From Hyphomicrobiales bacterium (lineage in GTDB: Bacteria; Pseudomonadota; Alphaproteobacteria; Rhizobiales; Rhizobiaceae): a stretch of 64,000 nt of DNA. Below the pieces are notes generated by a model that was not told where the DNA came from, searched no databases, and saw nothing but the letters and a program-made list of their open reading frames with translations. Below are positions 46,307 through 58,116 of the stretch, piece after piece (the stretch's first letter is position 1; every line of letters begins with the position of its first letter). Made by a program: the position numbers and the translations under genes. Location: contig UEIJ01000001.1 of assembly GCA_900470195.1 (NCBI GenBank), positions 1-64,000 on the forward strand, given 5' to 3'.

Positions 46307-46864
46307 TCAAAAGGAAATATCCGCGGCAGGACGCACCCGCACGCGTGAATTTCCAGCTCTGAAACCGTTCAGCGTTTCATTGTGATGCGCGACAATATCC
46401 GCAAATTGCAGGCTGGCGGTGTCGCCGGTTGTGTGCGCATCGCCGATCAATGTCACATCATAACCGAGAGAAACGGCGCGCCGAACGGTGGTGTCGACGC
46501 AATATTGCGTCTGACAGCCGCCGACAACCAGATGCGAAATATCCCGCTGTTTCAGGATGGCCTGAAGCTCAGTCTCATGGAAAGAATCGCAGCTTCGCTT
46601 TTCCACCAGAATGTCGCCCGGTTTCAAGGCAAGCTCGTTGCGGATTTCCCATCCGGCTATGCCTTTTTCCAGCTCGTCACCCGGACCGCCATCATGCTGC
46701 ACCATGATGACCGGAATTCCGGCCTGACGCGCCTTCTCCTGCAAGCCGCGCAGCCGCACGACGACCTCATCAAGGGCATGGTCGATAGCGGGCTGCCGTT
46801 CTGGCGTGCCCATCCCGGCCACGATGTCGTTTTGAACATCTATGACGAGCAAAGCTGTTTTCAT
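46307..46864 (-). CDS. Isochorismatase-like cysteine hydrolase
   Basis: The 185-residue enzyme has the triad of the family: D9 (LLVIDVQND), K89 (VEKRS) and C122 (GGCQTQYCVD). It could hydrolyse a small amide or N-carbamoyl compound; the exact substrate is open. GAGAG precedes the ATG at 46864. The layout resembles pncA at 28360 but the two sequences are only distant relatives. It overlaps nothing and lies upstream-in-map of yqeY on the same strand. Confidence 0.87.
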   Translation of the reverse strand: MKTALLVIDVQNDIVAGMGTPERQPAIDHALDEVVVRLRGLQEKARQAGIPVIMVQHDGGPGDELEKGIAGWEIRNELALKPGDILVEKRSCDSFHETELQAILKQRDISHLVVGGCQTQYCVDTTVRRAVSLGYDVTLIGDAHTTGDTASLQFADIVAHHNETLNGFRAGNSRVRVRPAADISF

Positions 46865-46956
46865 CTCTCGGCATCCGGTGGTTGGTTGGGCTTCGCCATG
46901 CATAGCACAAACAAAAACCCTCGCCAGAGCGAGGGCTTGAACAAATCAAAACGCTT

Positions 46957-47409
46957 TCACTGCAAGAGCGATTTCACGATGGCGCTGGCCTTGGTGAAAT
47001 CCATCTTGCCGGCATAGCGCTCCTTTAGCACTGCCATGCACTTGCCCATGTCGCGCAGCCCCTGGGCGCCGATTTCAGCAATTACATCCGCACAAGCCTG
47101 CTTGATCTCATCGTCCGACATCTGCTGCGGCAGAAACTCGGAAATGATCGCGATTTCTTCGCGCTCGGCGTCTGCCAGCTCGATACGGCTGCCTTCCTCG
47201 TAGATGCGGGCGGATTCTTCACGCTGCTTGACCATCTTGCCCAGAATGCCGAGCAATTCCTCATCCCCTACCGGGTCTTTGCCAGCGGTGCGATTGGCGA
47301 TATCGCGGTCCTTCACCGCGGCCATGACGAGGCGCAGCGTCGACATGCGGCGCTTGTCCTGCGCCTTCAGCGCGGTCGTGAGGGCCTGGGAAATCTCCTG
47401 GCGAAGCAT
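46957..47409 (-). CDS. GatB/YqeY domain protein
   Basis: The 150-residue protein is a typical stand-alone YqeY: MLRQEISQALTTALKAQDK head, RLVMAAVKDRDI, and the C-terminal GKCMAVLKERYAGKMDF with the tRNA-binding-like GatB fold. YqeY-type proteins may help tRNA-dependent amidation or tRNA binding; proof is lacking. It is commonly next to carA in Rhizobiales, as here, but in divergent orientation. Confidence 0.9.
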   Translation of the reverse strand: MLRQEISQALTTALKAQDKRRMSTLRLVMAAVKDRDIANRTAGKDPVGDEELLGILGKMVKQREESARIYEEGSRIELADAEREEIAIISEFLPQQMSDDEIKQACADVIAEIGAQGLRDMGKCMAVLKERYAGKMDFTKASAIVKSLLQ

Positions 47410-47506
47410 AACGTCTCTCCTGACGGTGTTTGTTCTGTGTTGTTCGTTTCGTGCATCTATACAGCAAGCGAATAGAAACGCCGAGCTGTACGAACCGCCA
47501 TCCCGT

Positions 47507-47537
47507 GAAATAATGTGATGATTATCGTCATTATTTC
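47507..47537. other. Short A/T-rich palindrome upstream of yqeY
   Basis: GAAATAATG and CATTATTTC are perfect 9-base arms around a 13-base centre. It lies about 100 bases upstream of yqeY and 340 upstream of carA. It could be an operator or hairpin for one of them. The rest of 47410-47732 shows no gene I can support. Confidence 0.4.
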
Positions 47538-47732
47538 AGGAAAGCATGGTCGCGAACGATTGACCCGGCTTCCAAGTTTCTCTATTGCTCAAGGCTTAGC
47601 AGGACATCGGCACGTGCTGGCAGTGGGAGGTTTGAAATCCCCGCTGCCTTTTGGCGCATATATGACCCTTGACGCTTCATCTTTCAAGCTGCCTACCCGG
47701 TGGCGGGTCGAAGCGCGAATGCGTGCCGCCTA

Positions 47733-47832
47733 AAGCATGCCGCCCAAAAGTGGGAACCGGTTTTGGGACAACGGCATGCATGAAAACAAATAGTTTAGAG
47801 CGTCGATTTGATTCCATCAGTTCGACGCTTTA
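47733..47832 (+). repeat. RIME-like composite double-palindrome, copy 2
   Basis: AAGCATGCCGCCCAAAAG to TTTTGGGACAACGGCATGC forms the first palindrome with GTGGGAACCGG in its centre. The linker ATGAAAACAAATAGTTTAG is followed by a second stem, AGCGTCGA to TTCGACGCT. It ends 44 bases before the carA start and therefore lies in its leader or promoter. Confidence 0.75.
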
Positions 47833-47875
47833 ACTGGTAATAAAATAACACGCTGGCGAAACAGGAGTGCAGACC

Positions 47876-49099
47876 ATGACAGAAACCACACCGAAAACAG
47901 CACCCTGGACTGTTGAGAAGCGAACCGCCATCCTCGTACTTGCCGATGGAACCGTGATCGAAGGCAAGGGCCTCGGCGCGACGGGCGCAATCGAAGCCGA
48001 AGTGGTCTTCAACACGGCGCTGACCGGTTACGAAGAAATCCTGACCGATCCATCCTATGCCGGACAGATCGTCACCTTCACCTTCCCGCATATCGGCAAT
48101 GTCGGCGCCAATGGAGAAGACATCGAAGACCTGACGCCGGCCAACCGCCACGGCGCGGTCGGCGCGATCTTCAAGGCCGACATTACATCGCCATCGAATT
48201 TCCGCGCCACGGAAGATCTGGACGCCTGGCTCAAGCATCGCGGCATCATCGCGCTCGCCGGTATCGATACCCGCGCGCTGACCTCGCTCATCCGCGAGCG
48301 CGGCGCGCAGAACGCGGTTATCGCGCATGATCCGAGCGGCAAGTTCGACCTCGACGCGCTCAAGGCACGCGCCGCCGCATGGAGCGGCCTCGAAAATCTC
48401 GATCTCGCCAAGGACGTCACGGTCGGACAGAGCCTCACCTGGAAGGAAACGCCATGGACGCTCGCGGATGGCTATGGCGAACAGGACGCTCCGGACTATC
48501 ACGTGGTGGCGATCGACTTCGGCGTGAAGCGCAACATCCTGCGCTTGCTCACCGGTCTCGGTGCAAAAGTCACCGTGCTGCCTGCAACGGCAACCGCTGA
48601 GGATGTGCTGGCTCACAAGCCGGATGGCGTTTTCCTGTCCAATGGCCCCGGCGACCCGGCAGCGACCGGCGAATATGCCGTGCCTACCATCAAGAAACTT
48701 GTCGAAACCGATCTTCCGGTCTTCGGCATCTGCCTCGGTCACCAGATGCTGGCGCTCGCGCTCGGCGGACGCACCGAGAAGATGCATCAGGGCCATCACG
48801 GCGCCAACCATCCCGTCAAGGACTACACGACGGGCAAGGTCGAGATCGTATCGATGAACCACGGCTTCGCGGTCGATTCGGATTCACTGCCGGAGAATGT
48901 CGAGGAAACCCATGTGTCGCTCTTCGACGGCACCAATTGCGGCCTGCGCGTTGTCGGCAAGCCGGTGTTCTCGGTGCAGCACCATCCGGAAGCCTCCCCC
49001 GGCCCGCAGGATTCGCACTATCTGTTCCGTCGTTTCATCAATCTGATCCGCGAAAAGAAGGGCGAAGCACCGCTTCCGGAACGCGAGCAGGCGGCTTAA
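47876..49099 (+). CDS. carA: Carbamoyl-phosphate synthase, small (glutaminase) subunit
   Basis: The 407-residue subunit hydrolyses glutamine and passes ammonia to CarB for arginine and pyrimidine synthesis. The N-terminal domain (LADGTVIEGKGLGATG; TGYEEILTDPSYAGQ) and the class I glutaminase with nucleophile Cys in FGICLGHQM and the His/Glu in HHPEASPGP are complete. ACAGGAG precedes the ATG at 47876. carB is 5.5 kb away on the same strand, so the two are not one compact operon. A terminator follows at once. Confidence 0.97.
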   Translation: MTETTPKTAPWTVEKRTAILVLADGTVIEGKGLGATGAIEAEVVFNTALTGYEEILTDPSYAGQIVTFTFPHIGNVGANGEDIEDLTPANRHGAVGAIFKADITSPSNFRATEDLDAWLKHRGIIALAGIDTRALTSLIRERGAQNAVIAHDPSGKFDLDALKARAAAWSGLENLDLAKDVTVGQSLTWKETPWTLADGYGEQDAPDYHVVAIDFGVKRNILRLLTGLGAKVTVLPATATAEDVLAHKPDGVFLSNGPGDPAATGEYAVPTIKKLVETDLPVFGICLGHQMLALALGGRTEKMHQGHHGANHPVKDYTTGKVEIVSMNHGFAVDSDSLPENVEETHVSLFDGTNCGLRVVGKPVFSVQHHPEASPGPQDSHYLFRRFINLIREKKGEAPLPEREQAA

Positions 49100-49125
49100 A
49101 CTCTCCGCAAGAGATATCAAAGGAA

Positions 49126-49158
49126 AAGGCCGGAGCAAAACTCCGGCCTTTCTGTTTT
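49126..49158 (+). terminator. Terminator of carA
   Basis: AAGGCCGGAG pairs with CTCCGGCCTT around CAAAA. TTTCTGTTTTT follows on the plus strand. Confidence 0.88.
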
Positions 49159-49166
49159 TGTATCGA

Positions 49167-50405
49167 TCAGACTTCTGACAGCTTGGCCGCAGGCGTGGGC
49201 CGCACCCGCGCCACCACGATGACCAACGCCAGAAAGACCAGCCCGGCGCCCACGGCATAGGGCATGCCTGCAAAGACGAACGGAGCGTTCTTGCCGGTGA
49301 AAATCGCAAAAAGCTGCGTGAAGATGAGCGGGCCGATAATGGTCGTAATGCTCGACACGCTTGTCAACGCGCCCTGCAATTCGCCCTGCGCCGAAGGCGG
49401 AACCTTGCCCGCCGCGATGCTGCGCAGCGGCGGATCGGCCAGTCCTTCCAGCGCGGTGAGGAAGATGACGGCATAAACTATCCAGCCTTCCCACGCGATA
49501 GCGTAGCCGATCATGCCGAGGCAGGAAAACAGCACGCCTGTGATCGCCGTGCGCCGCTCGCCGAGCACCGGCAGAACCCTTGGCAGAACCAGCGCCATCA
49601 CGAAGGCCGCGCCAATGCCGAAGAGCCCCAGAGACAGACCGATCTGGGCTTCGCTCCAGTTGTAGCGATAAGCGCCGACGAAGGCCCATACGGATGGATA
49701 GACGGCATGAGCCAGCCAGAACAGGAAGAAGACCAGCACCACCCAGCCAATGCCCGGATAGTTCCGCATCTGCTTGAGCGCACCGAGCGGATTGGCCCGG
49801 GCGATCTGAAAGCTGCGCCGGTTTTCACGCTTCAACGTCTCCGGCAACAGGAAATAAGCCAGAATGAAATTGATGAAGGATAGAAACGCCGCTCCGTAGA
49901 ACGGAACGCGCGGGCCGAACTCACCCAGCAAACCGCCCAGAACCGGACCAAGCGCAAAGCCGACACCGAAGGCAATCCCGATCAGGCCGAAATTGCGCGC
50001 ACGATTGCTGTCATCGCTGACATCGGCGATGTAGGCCGATGCCGTCGCGAAGCTCGCCCCGCTGATCCCCGCCAGCACACGGCCGACGAAAAGCATCCAG
50101 TATGAGACTGCGAGCGCGCAGATCAGATTGTCGAGCGCGAAGGTGAAGATCGAGGCGAGCAGTACCGGGCGCCGCCCGAAACGGTCGCTCAGATTGCCGA
50201 TCATCGGCGCGAACAGGAACTGCATCCCGGCATAGACCAGCAAAAGCCAGCCGCCATCCACGGCAGCCGTGCTGATATCCGCCCCAGTCAGCTCTTCAAG
50301 AAAAGTCGGCAGAACCGGCATGATGATTGCAATGCCGATGATGTCGAGAAACAATGTCATAAAGACGAGTAACAAGCCCCGCCGTACAAATTGGGGATCA
50401 TGCAT
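49167..50405 (-). CDS. MFS transporter of the TetA-type drug efflux group
   Basis: The 412-residue protein has 12 membrane segments and the TetA/MFS pattern: DIIGIAIIMPVLPTFLEEL in helix 1, GNLSDRFGRRPVLL in the helix 2-3 loop, and FGVGFALGPVLGG in helix 5. It could export tetracycline-like or other compounds with protons; the real substrate is unknown. The ATG at 50405 has AGGTG close upstream. It lies between carA and carB on the opposite strand. Confidence 0.87.
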   Translation of the reverse strand: MHDPQFVRRGLLLVFMTLFLDIIGIAIIMPVLPTFLEELTGADISTAAVDGGWLLLVYAGMQFLFAPMIGNLSDRFGRRPVLLASIFTFALDNLICALAVSYWMLFVGRVLAGISGASFATASAYIADVSDDSNRARNFGLIGIAFGVGFALGPVLGGLLGEFGPRVPFYGAAFLSFINFILAYFLLPETLKRENRRSFQIARANPLGALKQMRNYPGIGWVVLVFFLFWLAHAVYPSVWAFVGAYRYNWSEAQIGLSLGLFGIGAAFVMALVLPRVLPVLGERRTAITGVLFSCLGMIGYAIAWEGWIVYAVIFLTALEGLADPPLRSIAAGKVPPSAQGELQGALTSVSSITTIIGPLIFTQLFAIFTGKNAPFVFAGMPYAVGAGLVFLALVIVVARVRPTPAAKLSEV

Positions 50406-50628
50406 GGGACACCTGAAATACGCTCCACGACGGACGAGGTGGAACATTCAAAAACTGTGTTGATTGGAGAACTCGCGCGCCATCGCCGCTCAAAAATGAG
50501 CGTCACGCTTGCAAATCGGAAAAAGGGCCGCGCCGGTGCGAAAGCATTTATCTGGAAAATTATTTCGCGACAAGGCGAATATTGCCCGGTTTCGACAAAA
50601 AGAAAATGGAATTCGGCCGGATAAAGAA

Positions 50629-50651
50629 AAAGGCGGTCGAAACCGCCTTTT
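50629..50651 (-). terminator. Terminator of the zinc peptidase gene
   Basis: AAAGGCGGT pairs with ACCGCCTTT around CGAA. On the minus strand TTCTTTATC follows. It is 20 bases past the stop codon. Confidence 0.82.
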
Positions 50652-50670
50652 CCGGAATATCGAAACGATT

Positions 50671-51603
50671 TTAAACGTCGCCGCTGAATGTATCGCAAGA
50701 TTCCAGCTTGCCGCTGTCGAAACCGCGCTGGAACCATTTGGCACGCTGGGCCGAGGTGCCGTGATTGAAGCTTTCCGGCACGACATAACCCTGGCTGCGG
50801 CGCTGCAACGTGTCGTCGCCGATCTGATGCGCAGCATTCAGCGCTTCTTCAAGGTCGCCTGCTTCCAGAATACCCTTCTGTTCGGTGTAATAACCCCATA
50901 CGCCCGCGAAGCAGTCGGCTTGAAGCTCCACGCGAACCGACATCTGGTTGGCCTGCACTTCGCTCATCTGCTGCCGCATCTGGTTGAACTTGGGCAGAAT
51001 GCCAAGCAGGTTCTGGACATGGTGACCCACTTCGTGCGCCAGCACATAGGCCTGCGCAAAGTCGCCGGAAGCGCCGAAGCGGTTTGCCAGTTCCTTATAG
51101 AAGCTCAGATCGATGTAGAGCTTGCGGTCGCCGGGGCAGTAGAACGGGCCAGAGGCGGCGGAAGCGAAACCGCAGGCCGAACGAACCTGCCCGGAAAACA
51201 GCACCATCGTCGGTGGCGTGTAGGTCTGGCCGCGAGACTGGAAAATGCCGCTCCACACGTCTTCCGTCTCGGCCAGCACCGTGCGGGCGAACTGCGTCGT
51301 TTCGTCATTGGCGACATTGCCGCCTTCGGCAACTGTCCGTCCGGATTGGTCGACTTGCTGCGTTACGCTCGGCCCCATGCTGCCGTCACCGAACAGGATC
51401 GGCAGCGGATCGATGCCGACGGCGCGCAGCACGAAGAACATCACCACCAGTATCAGAATGCCGGAAATGCCGCCGCCGCGAACGATTCGAAAGCCCGGCC
51501 CGCCAAAACCGCCACCGCGACCGAAGCCGCCGCCCATGCCACCGCCCTGCTCTCCGCGCAGATCTTCCACATTATCGCTTTGCCTACGGCCTTGCCAGCG
51601 CAT
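50671..51603 (-). CDS. Neutral zinc metallopeptidase (YpfJ family)
   Basis: The 310-residue protein has a Gly/Arg-rich cytoplasmic head (residues 1-45), one membrane helix (about 46-62) and a periplasmic peptidase domain. The zinc site HEVGHH is at 190-195 (H190, E191, H194). CPGD at 157 and the C-terminal GYVVPESFNHGTSAQR block are typical of the YpfJ/KPN_02809 family. Its substrate is not known. GGGGAG precedes the ATG at 51603. Confidence 0.9.
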   Translation of the reverse strand: MRWQGRRQSDNVEDLRGEQGGGMGGGFGRGGGFGGPGFRIVRGGGISGILILVVMFFVLRAVGIDPLPILFGDGSMGPSVTQQVDQSGRTVAEGGNVANDETTQFARTVLAETEDVWSGIFQSRGQTYTPPTMVLFSGQVRSACGFASAASGPFYCPGDRKLYIDLSFYKELANRFGASGDFAQAYVLAHEVGHHVQNLLGILPKFNQMRQQMSEVQANQMSVRVELQADCFAGVWGYYTEQKGILEAGDLEEALNAAHQIGDDTLQRRSQGYVVPESFNHGTSAQRAKWFQRGFDSGKLESCDTFSGDV

Positions 51604-51747
51604 TGACCAACTCCCCTGCACCGTGCCGCTCCCAACGAAGCGCCACCAAAATTATACCTGCAATTGTCGCATAAAGAGTTGGCACGGCAACATAAAAAGT
51701 AAATGGCAGTCTCAATCACAAACGAAGACTCTTTCGCAACAGTTTGC

Positions 51748-52233
51748 TCACAAGAAACTCTTTCGGCTTCGATAGACGAAACCGGCAGCGACAAGCACCA
51801 GCAGAAGAGAAGCCACAAGCAATGGCGACCTCCATCCCTGAGCAAAAGCAACCTCATTCATGATGCGTCCGTGCATGAAAGAGAAAAATCCCGCTCCGCC
51901 AATGCCGCCGAGGTAAACGCTTTTCATGATTCTGCGATGTGTCCCGATTTGCCCTGCGCGGGCAGCAACGACCGCACGCACGCAGCCCGACAGCGTCAGT
52001 ATCGAAAGAATGTGTATCGGGCTGAACCCGGCAACGAAATTGAGCTGATGAATGAAAAAACTGGAGATTGCGGTCACGATCATCAGCAGGACCCAGAGCC
52101 GCCCAAGCATCCGGTGCAACCTGGTGCCCTTGCGACGCGAGAAGATGACCAGACCTATGATTGCGGCGGGCACGACGGCCGCGACGTGAATCTGGATGGC
52201 GAGCGGTGCATGAAGAAGCGGTTCGAGGTTCAT
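51748..52233 (-). CDS. DUF2306 family membrane protein
   Basis: The 161-residue protein has four membrane helices and the DUF2306 pattern (LHAPLAIQIHVAAVVPAAIIG, then GTRLHRMLGRLWVLLM and THRRIMKSVYLGGI). His residues in the helices suggest a metal or haem site. Its function is unknown. It is divergent from the LytTR regulator gene, with 70 bases between the two starts; DUF2306 proteins are often beside LytTR membrane regulators. Confidence 0.85.
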   Translation of the reverse strand: MNLEPLLHAPLAIQIHVAAVVPAAIIGLVIFSRRKGTRLHRMLGRLWVLLMIVTAISSFFIHQLNFVAGFSPIHILSILTLSGCVRAVVAARAGQIGTHRRIMKSVYLGGIGGAGFFSFMHGRIMNEVAFAQGWRSPLLVASLLLVLVAAGFVYRSRKSFL

Positions 52234-52303
52234 CGCGGCGTTCCTGTTGAATTTCCTGTCGCTTTCAACAAGACTGCGCGCAACTCAATCGAAACGGCGT
52301 CAA

Positions 52304-53119
52304 ATGCAGGAAAACTACGTGAACGGGAGGCTGTTGCAATTCGCGCTTCGCGAGTTGTCGGCCATTATTCGCGCGCCGCGACTGTGGGGCACTTTCATCG
52401 TCGTCGTCCTGATCTTCACCGTTACAGGTCCGTTCGGAACTGAACGGTCCATGCCCGTGGCGGTCCGTTTCTTTTACTGGCTTTCGGTGCAGTTTGCCGG
52501 ATGGACTACGGCAATCGTCTTTTCCGTGCTGGCCGACGCTTTCCTGGAACCTGTCGCGAAACACGCCTTTGTCCGCATGATGGTCGGGGCGGTTGCGGCT
52601 GCGCTGCCCATCGGGCTCTGGATCGGCTTCATCGACTGGGGTTTTTCCGGCAGAACACCGGCGACAGGTGCCATTCTCGCCAATGCCGCCGTCGCCCTCC
52701 CCCTCAGCGCACTGTTCTGCATTCTCGCCTACATGACGCTGCACCGTGATCTGGAAACCGTGCCGAGAAGTGCTTCCGACACGCCGCCGCCATTGCTGGC
52801 CCGATTGAAACCGGGTAATCGCGGCGCGATTCTCCGTCTCTCTGCGGAAGATCACTACACGCGCGTCGTCACCAGCCGAGGAGAGGAACTCCTTCTTCTC
52901 CGCTTTTCCGACGCCGTGAAGGAAGTCGGCGATACGAGCGGTCTGCAGATTCATCGCTCGCATTGGATCGCCGACCGGCACGTGGCACAATTGCGCAAAA
53001 CCGATAGTGGTCTCAGCGTGCTGGCAAACGATGGTACATTGCTGCCGATCAGCCGCGCGAGCCGGAAATCAGCCCGCGAGCGCTTCGGTTCCGTTATAAC
53101 ATCCACGGAGAAGGCATAA
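52304..53119 (+). CDS. Membrane-bound LytTR-family transcriptional regulator
   Basis: The 271-residue protein has four N-terminal membrane helices (about residues 28-150) and a C-terminal LytTR DNA-binding domain (about 175-265): SAEDHYTRVVTSRGEELLLL, then IHRSHWIADRHVAQL. There is no receiver domain, so the membrane part itself must sense the signal. It is divergent from a DUF2306 gene and may control it, as in related LytTR/DUF2306 pairs. The ATG at 52304 gives the best domain fit; a TTG at 52247 is unlikely. Confidence 0.85.
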   Translation: MQENYVNGRLLQFALRELSAIIRAPRLWGTFIVVVLIFTVTGPFGTERSMPVAVRFFYWLSVQFAGWTTAIVFSVLADAFLEPVAKHAFVRMMVGAVAAALPIGLWIGFIDWGFSGRTPATGAILANAAVALPLSALFCILAYMTLHRDLETVPRSASDTPPPLLARLKPGNRGAILRLSAEDHYTRVVTSRGEELLLLRFSDAVKEVGDTSGLQIHRSHWIADRHVAQLRKTDSGLSVLANDGTLLPISRASRKSARERFGSVITSTEKA

Positions 53120-53221
53120 CCACCTTTTTTCCCCCGGACTGCGCCACCACAATCTATACGCTAGTAATTGCGAAAATTCGCGGCTTTCGCTACAGCGTGT
53201 ACCATCAACGAGGCACAGATA

Positions 53222-54304
53222 ATGCAGAATCGAAAACAGCTTTACTCGATCCAGATATTGCGCGGTCTTGCCGCAACCGCCGTCCTGATCGCTCACACGA
53301 TCGAGCATCCACGTGCTGAAACCAACAATGCCATCACGATGCTGGGCGTTTTCGGCGTTCAGCTGTTTTTCGTCATCAGCGGCTTTATCATCGCCTATGT
53401 CAACGCCGATGGCTCGTTCCGACCGGGCGACTTTCTGACAAGGCGCATTTTCCGCATCGTGCCGCTTTACTGGCTGTGCACGATCACGGTTTTCTTCTGC
53501 GCGCTCTATCTGCCATCCCTGTTCAAAACCACTGTGGCGGATGTTAGCTATTTCATAAAGTCGCTTTTCTTCATACCCGCGGCCGCTCCGGGCGACCCAA
53601 GCGACTGGCGCCCGATCTTCAAGCTCGGCTGGTCGCTCAATTACGAACTGTTTTTCTATGCGATCTTCGCCCTGTTCTGGTGGTGCAGAAGCGCCTTGCA
53701 GCGCACCGTGCTCCTGACCATCGTGTTCGGCGCCTGTGTCATCGGAAGCTTCTTTGTCGAGCCGTCGGCAAGCATTGCCGCGTTCTACCTGCACAAAAAC
53801 CTCCTGACATTCATGTTCGGCATGTGGCTGGCCGAAGCGGAAAAACATCGCCTGTGGGAAAGAATGCCTCCGGTCGCATTGGTCGGCATAGGCATCCTCG
53901 CCGCAGCTGCTCTCTACGGCACCTTCTCCACCCCGCTGGCCGCTTTCAACAATTTCTCGACATATCTCATCATGTGCGGCGCGGCTGTCCTGCTGGTCGC
54001 AGGCGCGCTGGGCATTGAACGCTGGATGGGGGACCTGCGAGACAATTTCTTCGTGGATCTCGGCGCGATTTCCTATTCGCTTTACCTGACACACATGTTC
54101 GTCGTCGGTTTCGGCTGGGCGGTACTGCGCAAGCTCAACCTTGGTGCGGCCGCCGAAATAGCAGGAATGGCCGGCATCGTCGTCGCAGCAATCATTGCGG
54201 CTAAGATTTCCTACCGCCTCATCGAACAGCCATCAAACAGGTTCGGTCAGATGCTCACAAAGCGCAACAAACCATCGCTGAAGGTCGCTCAGGCAGAAGC
54301 CTGA
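53222..54304 (+). CDS. Acyltransferase family 3 (OafA/ExoZ-like) membrane protein
   Basis: The 360-residue protein has about ten membrane segments and matches the acyltransferase 3 family, which O-acetylates polysaccharides or lipids. The N terminus QILRGLAATAVLIAHTIEH holds the conserved Arg and His; FFVISGFIIAYV and SYSLYLTHMF follow. ExoZ, which acetylates succinoglycan in rhizobia, is a related protein. GAGG precedes the ATG at 53222. Its acceptor is not known. Confidence 0.9.
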   Translation: MQNRKQLYSIQILRGLAATAVLIAHTIEHPRAETNNAITMLGVFGVQLFFVISGFIIAYVNADGSFRPGDFLTRRIFRIVPLYWLCTITVFFCALYLPSLFKTTVADVSYFIKSLFFIPAAAPGDPSDWRPIFKLGWSLNYELFFYAIFALFWWCRSALQRTVLLTIVFGACVIGSFFVEPSASIAAFYLHKNLLTFMFGMWLAEAEKHRLWERMPPVALVGIGILAAAALYGTFSTPLAAFNNFSTYLIMCGAAVLLVAGALGIERWMGDLRDNFFVDLGAISYSLYLTHMFVVGFGWAVLRKLNLGAAAEIAGMAGIVVAAIIAAKISYRLIEQPSNRFGQMLTKRNKPSLKVAQAEA

Positions 54305-54458
54305 ACGACCCGCGAGCGCGTCGGTTCGGGTGCATCATCCATAGACAAAGCAGAATTTCCGTGAATGCTCACACTTTCTTTGAAATAAAACGATTTGTGG
54401 GGTTCCGCTTATCGAAATGATTGCCTATAAGGCCCGCTTAGCCCACAGAATTCATACG

Positions 54459-54498
54459 CTGCCAACCCGCCGGAAAACCGCGCGGGCTTTTCTGGCAG
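54459..54498 (+). promoter_or_regulatory. Leader hairpin before carB, possible attenuator or terminator
   Basis: An inner GC stem (CCCGC CGG with CCG GCGGG, one bulge) is followed by CTTTTCTGG on the plus strand. An outer CTGCCA/TGGCAG stem encloses it. It lies 80 bases before the carB start and 155 after the acyltransferase stop. It could end the acyltransferase transcript or act as an attenuator for carB; sequence alone does not decide. Confidence 0.45.
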
Positions 54499-54575
54499 GC
54501 TAAATCAGCGTGTCACCCGGAGTTTGGAACCATTTCGGGCCTGACATGCGCAACCGAGAAGAACAGGACGCGCCC

Positions 54576-58061
<3,486 letters not shown>

Positions 58062-58087
58062 TCATCGTATCAGTATGAGCAGATTGA

Positions 58088-58116
58088 AGCCGCCGGACAT
58101 TCCGGCGGCTTTTTTC
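58088..58116 (+). terminator. Terminator of carB
   Basis: AGCCGCCGGA pairs with TCCGGCGGCT around a 3-base loop and is followed by six T. The T run touches the stop codon of the convergent ABC-type gene. Confidence 0.9.

Noticed and set aside
47515..47733. 72-codon plus-strand frame before carA
   Set aside because: It starts inside an A/T palindrome, has no ribosome-binding site and ends in the RIME-like repeat; no recognisable composition.
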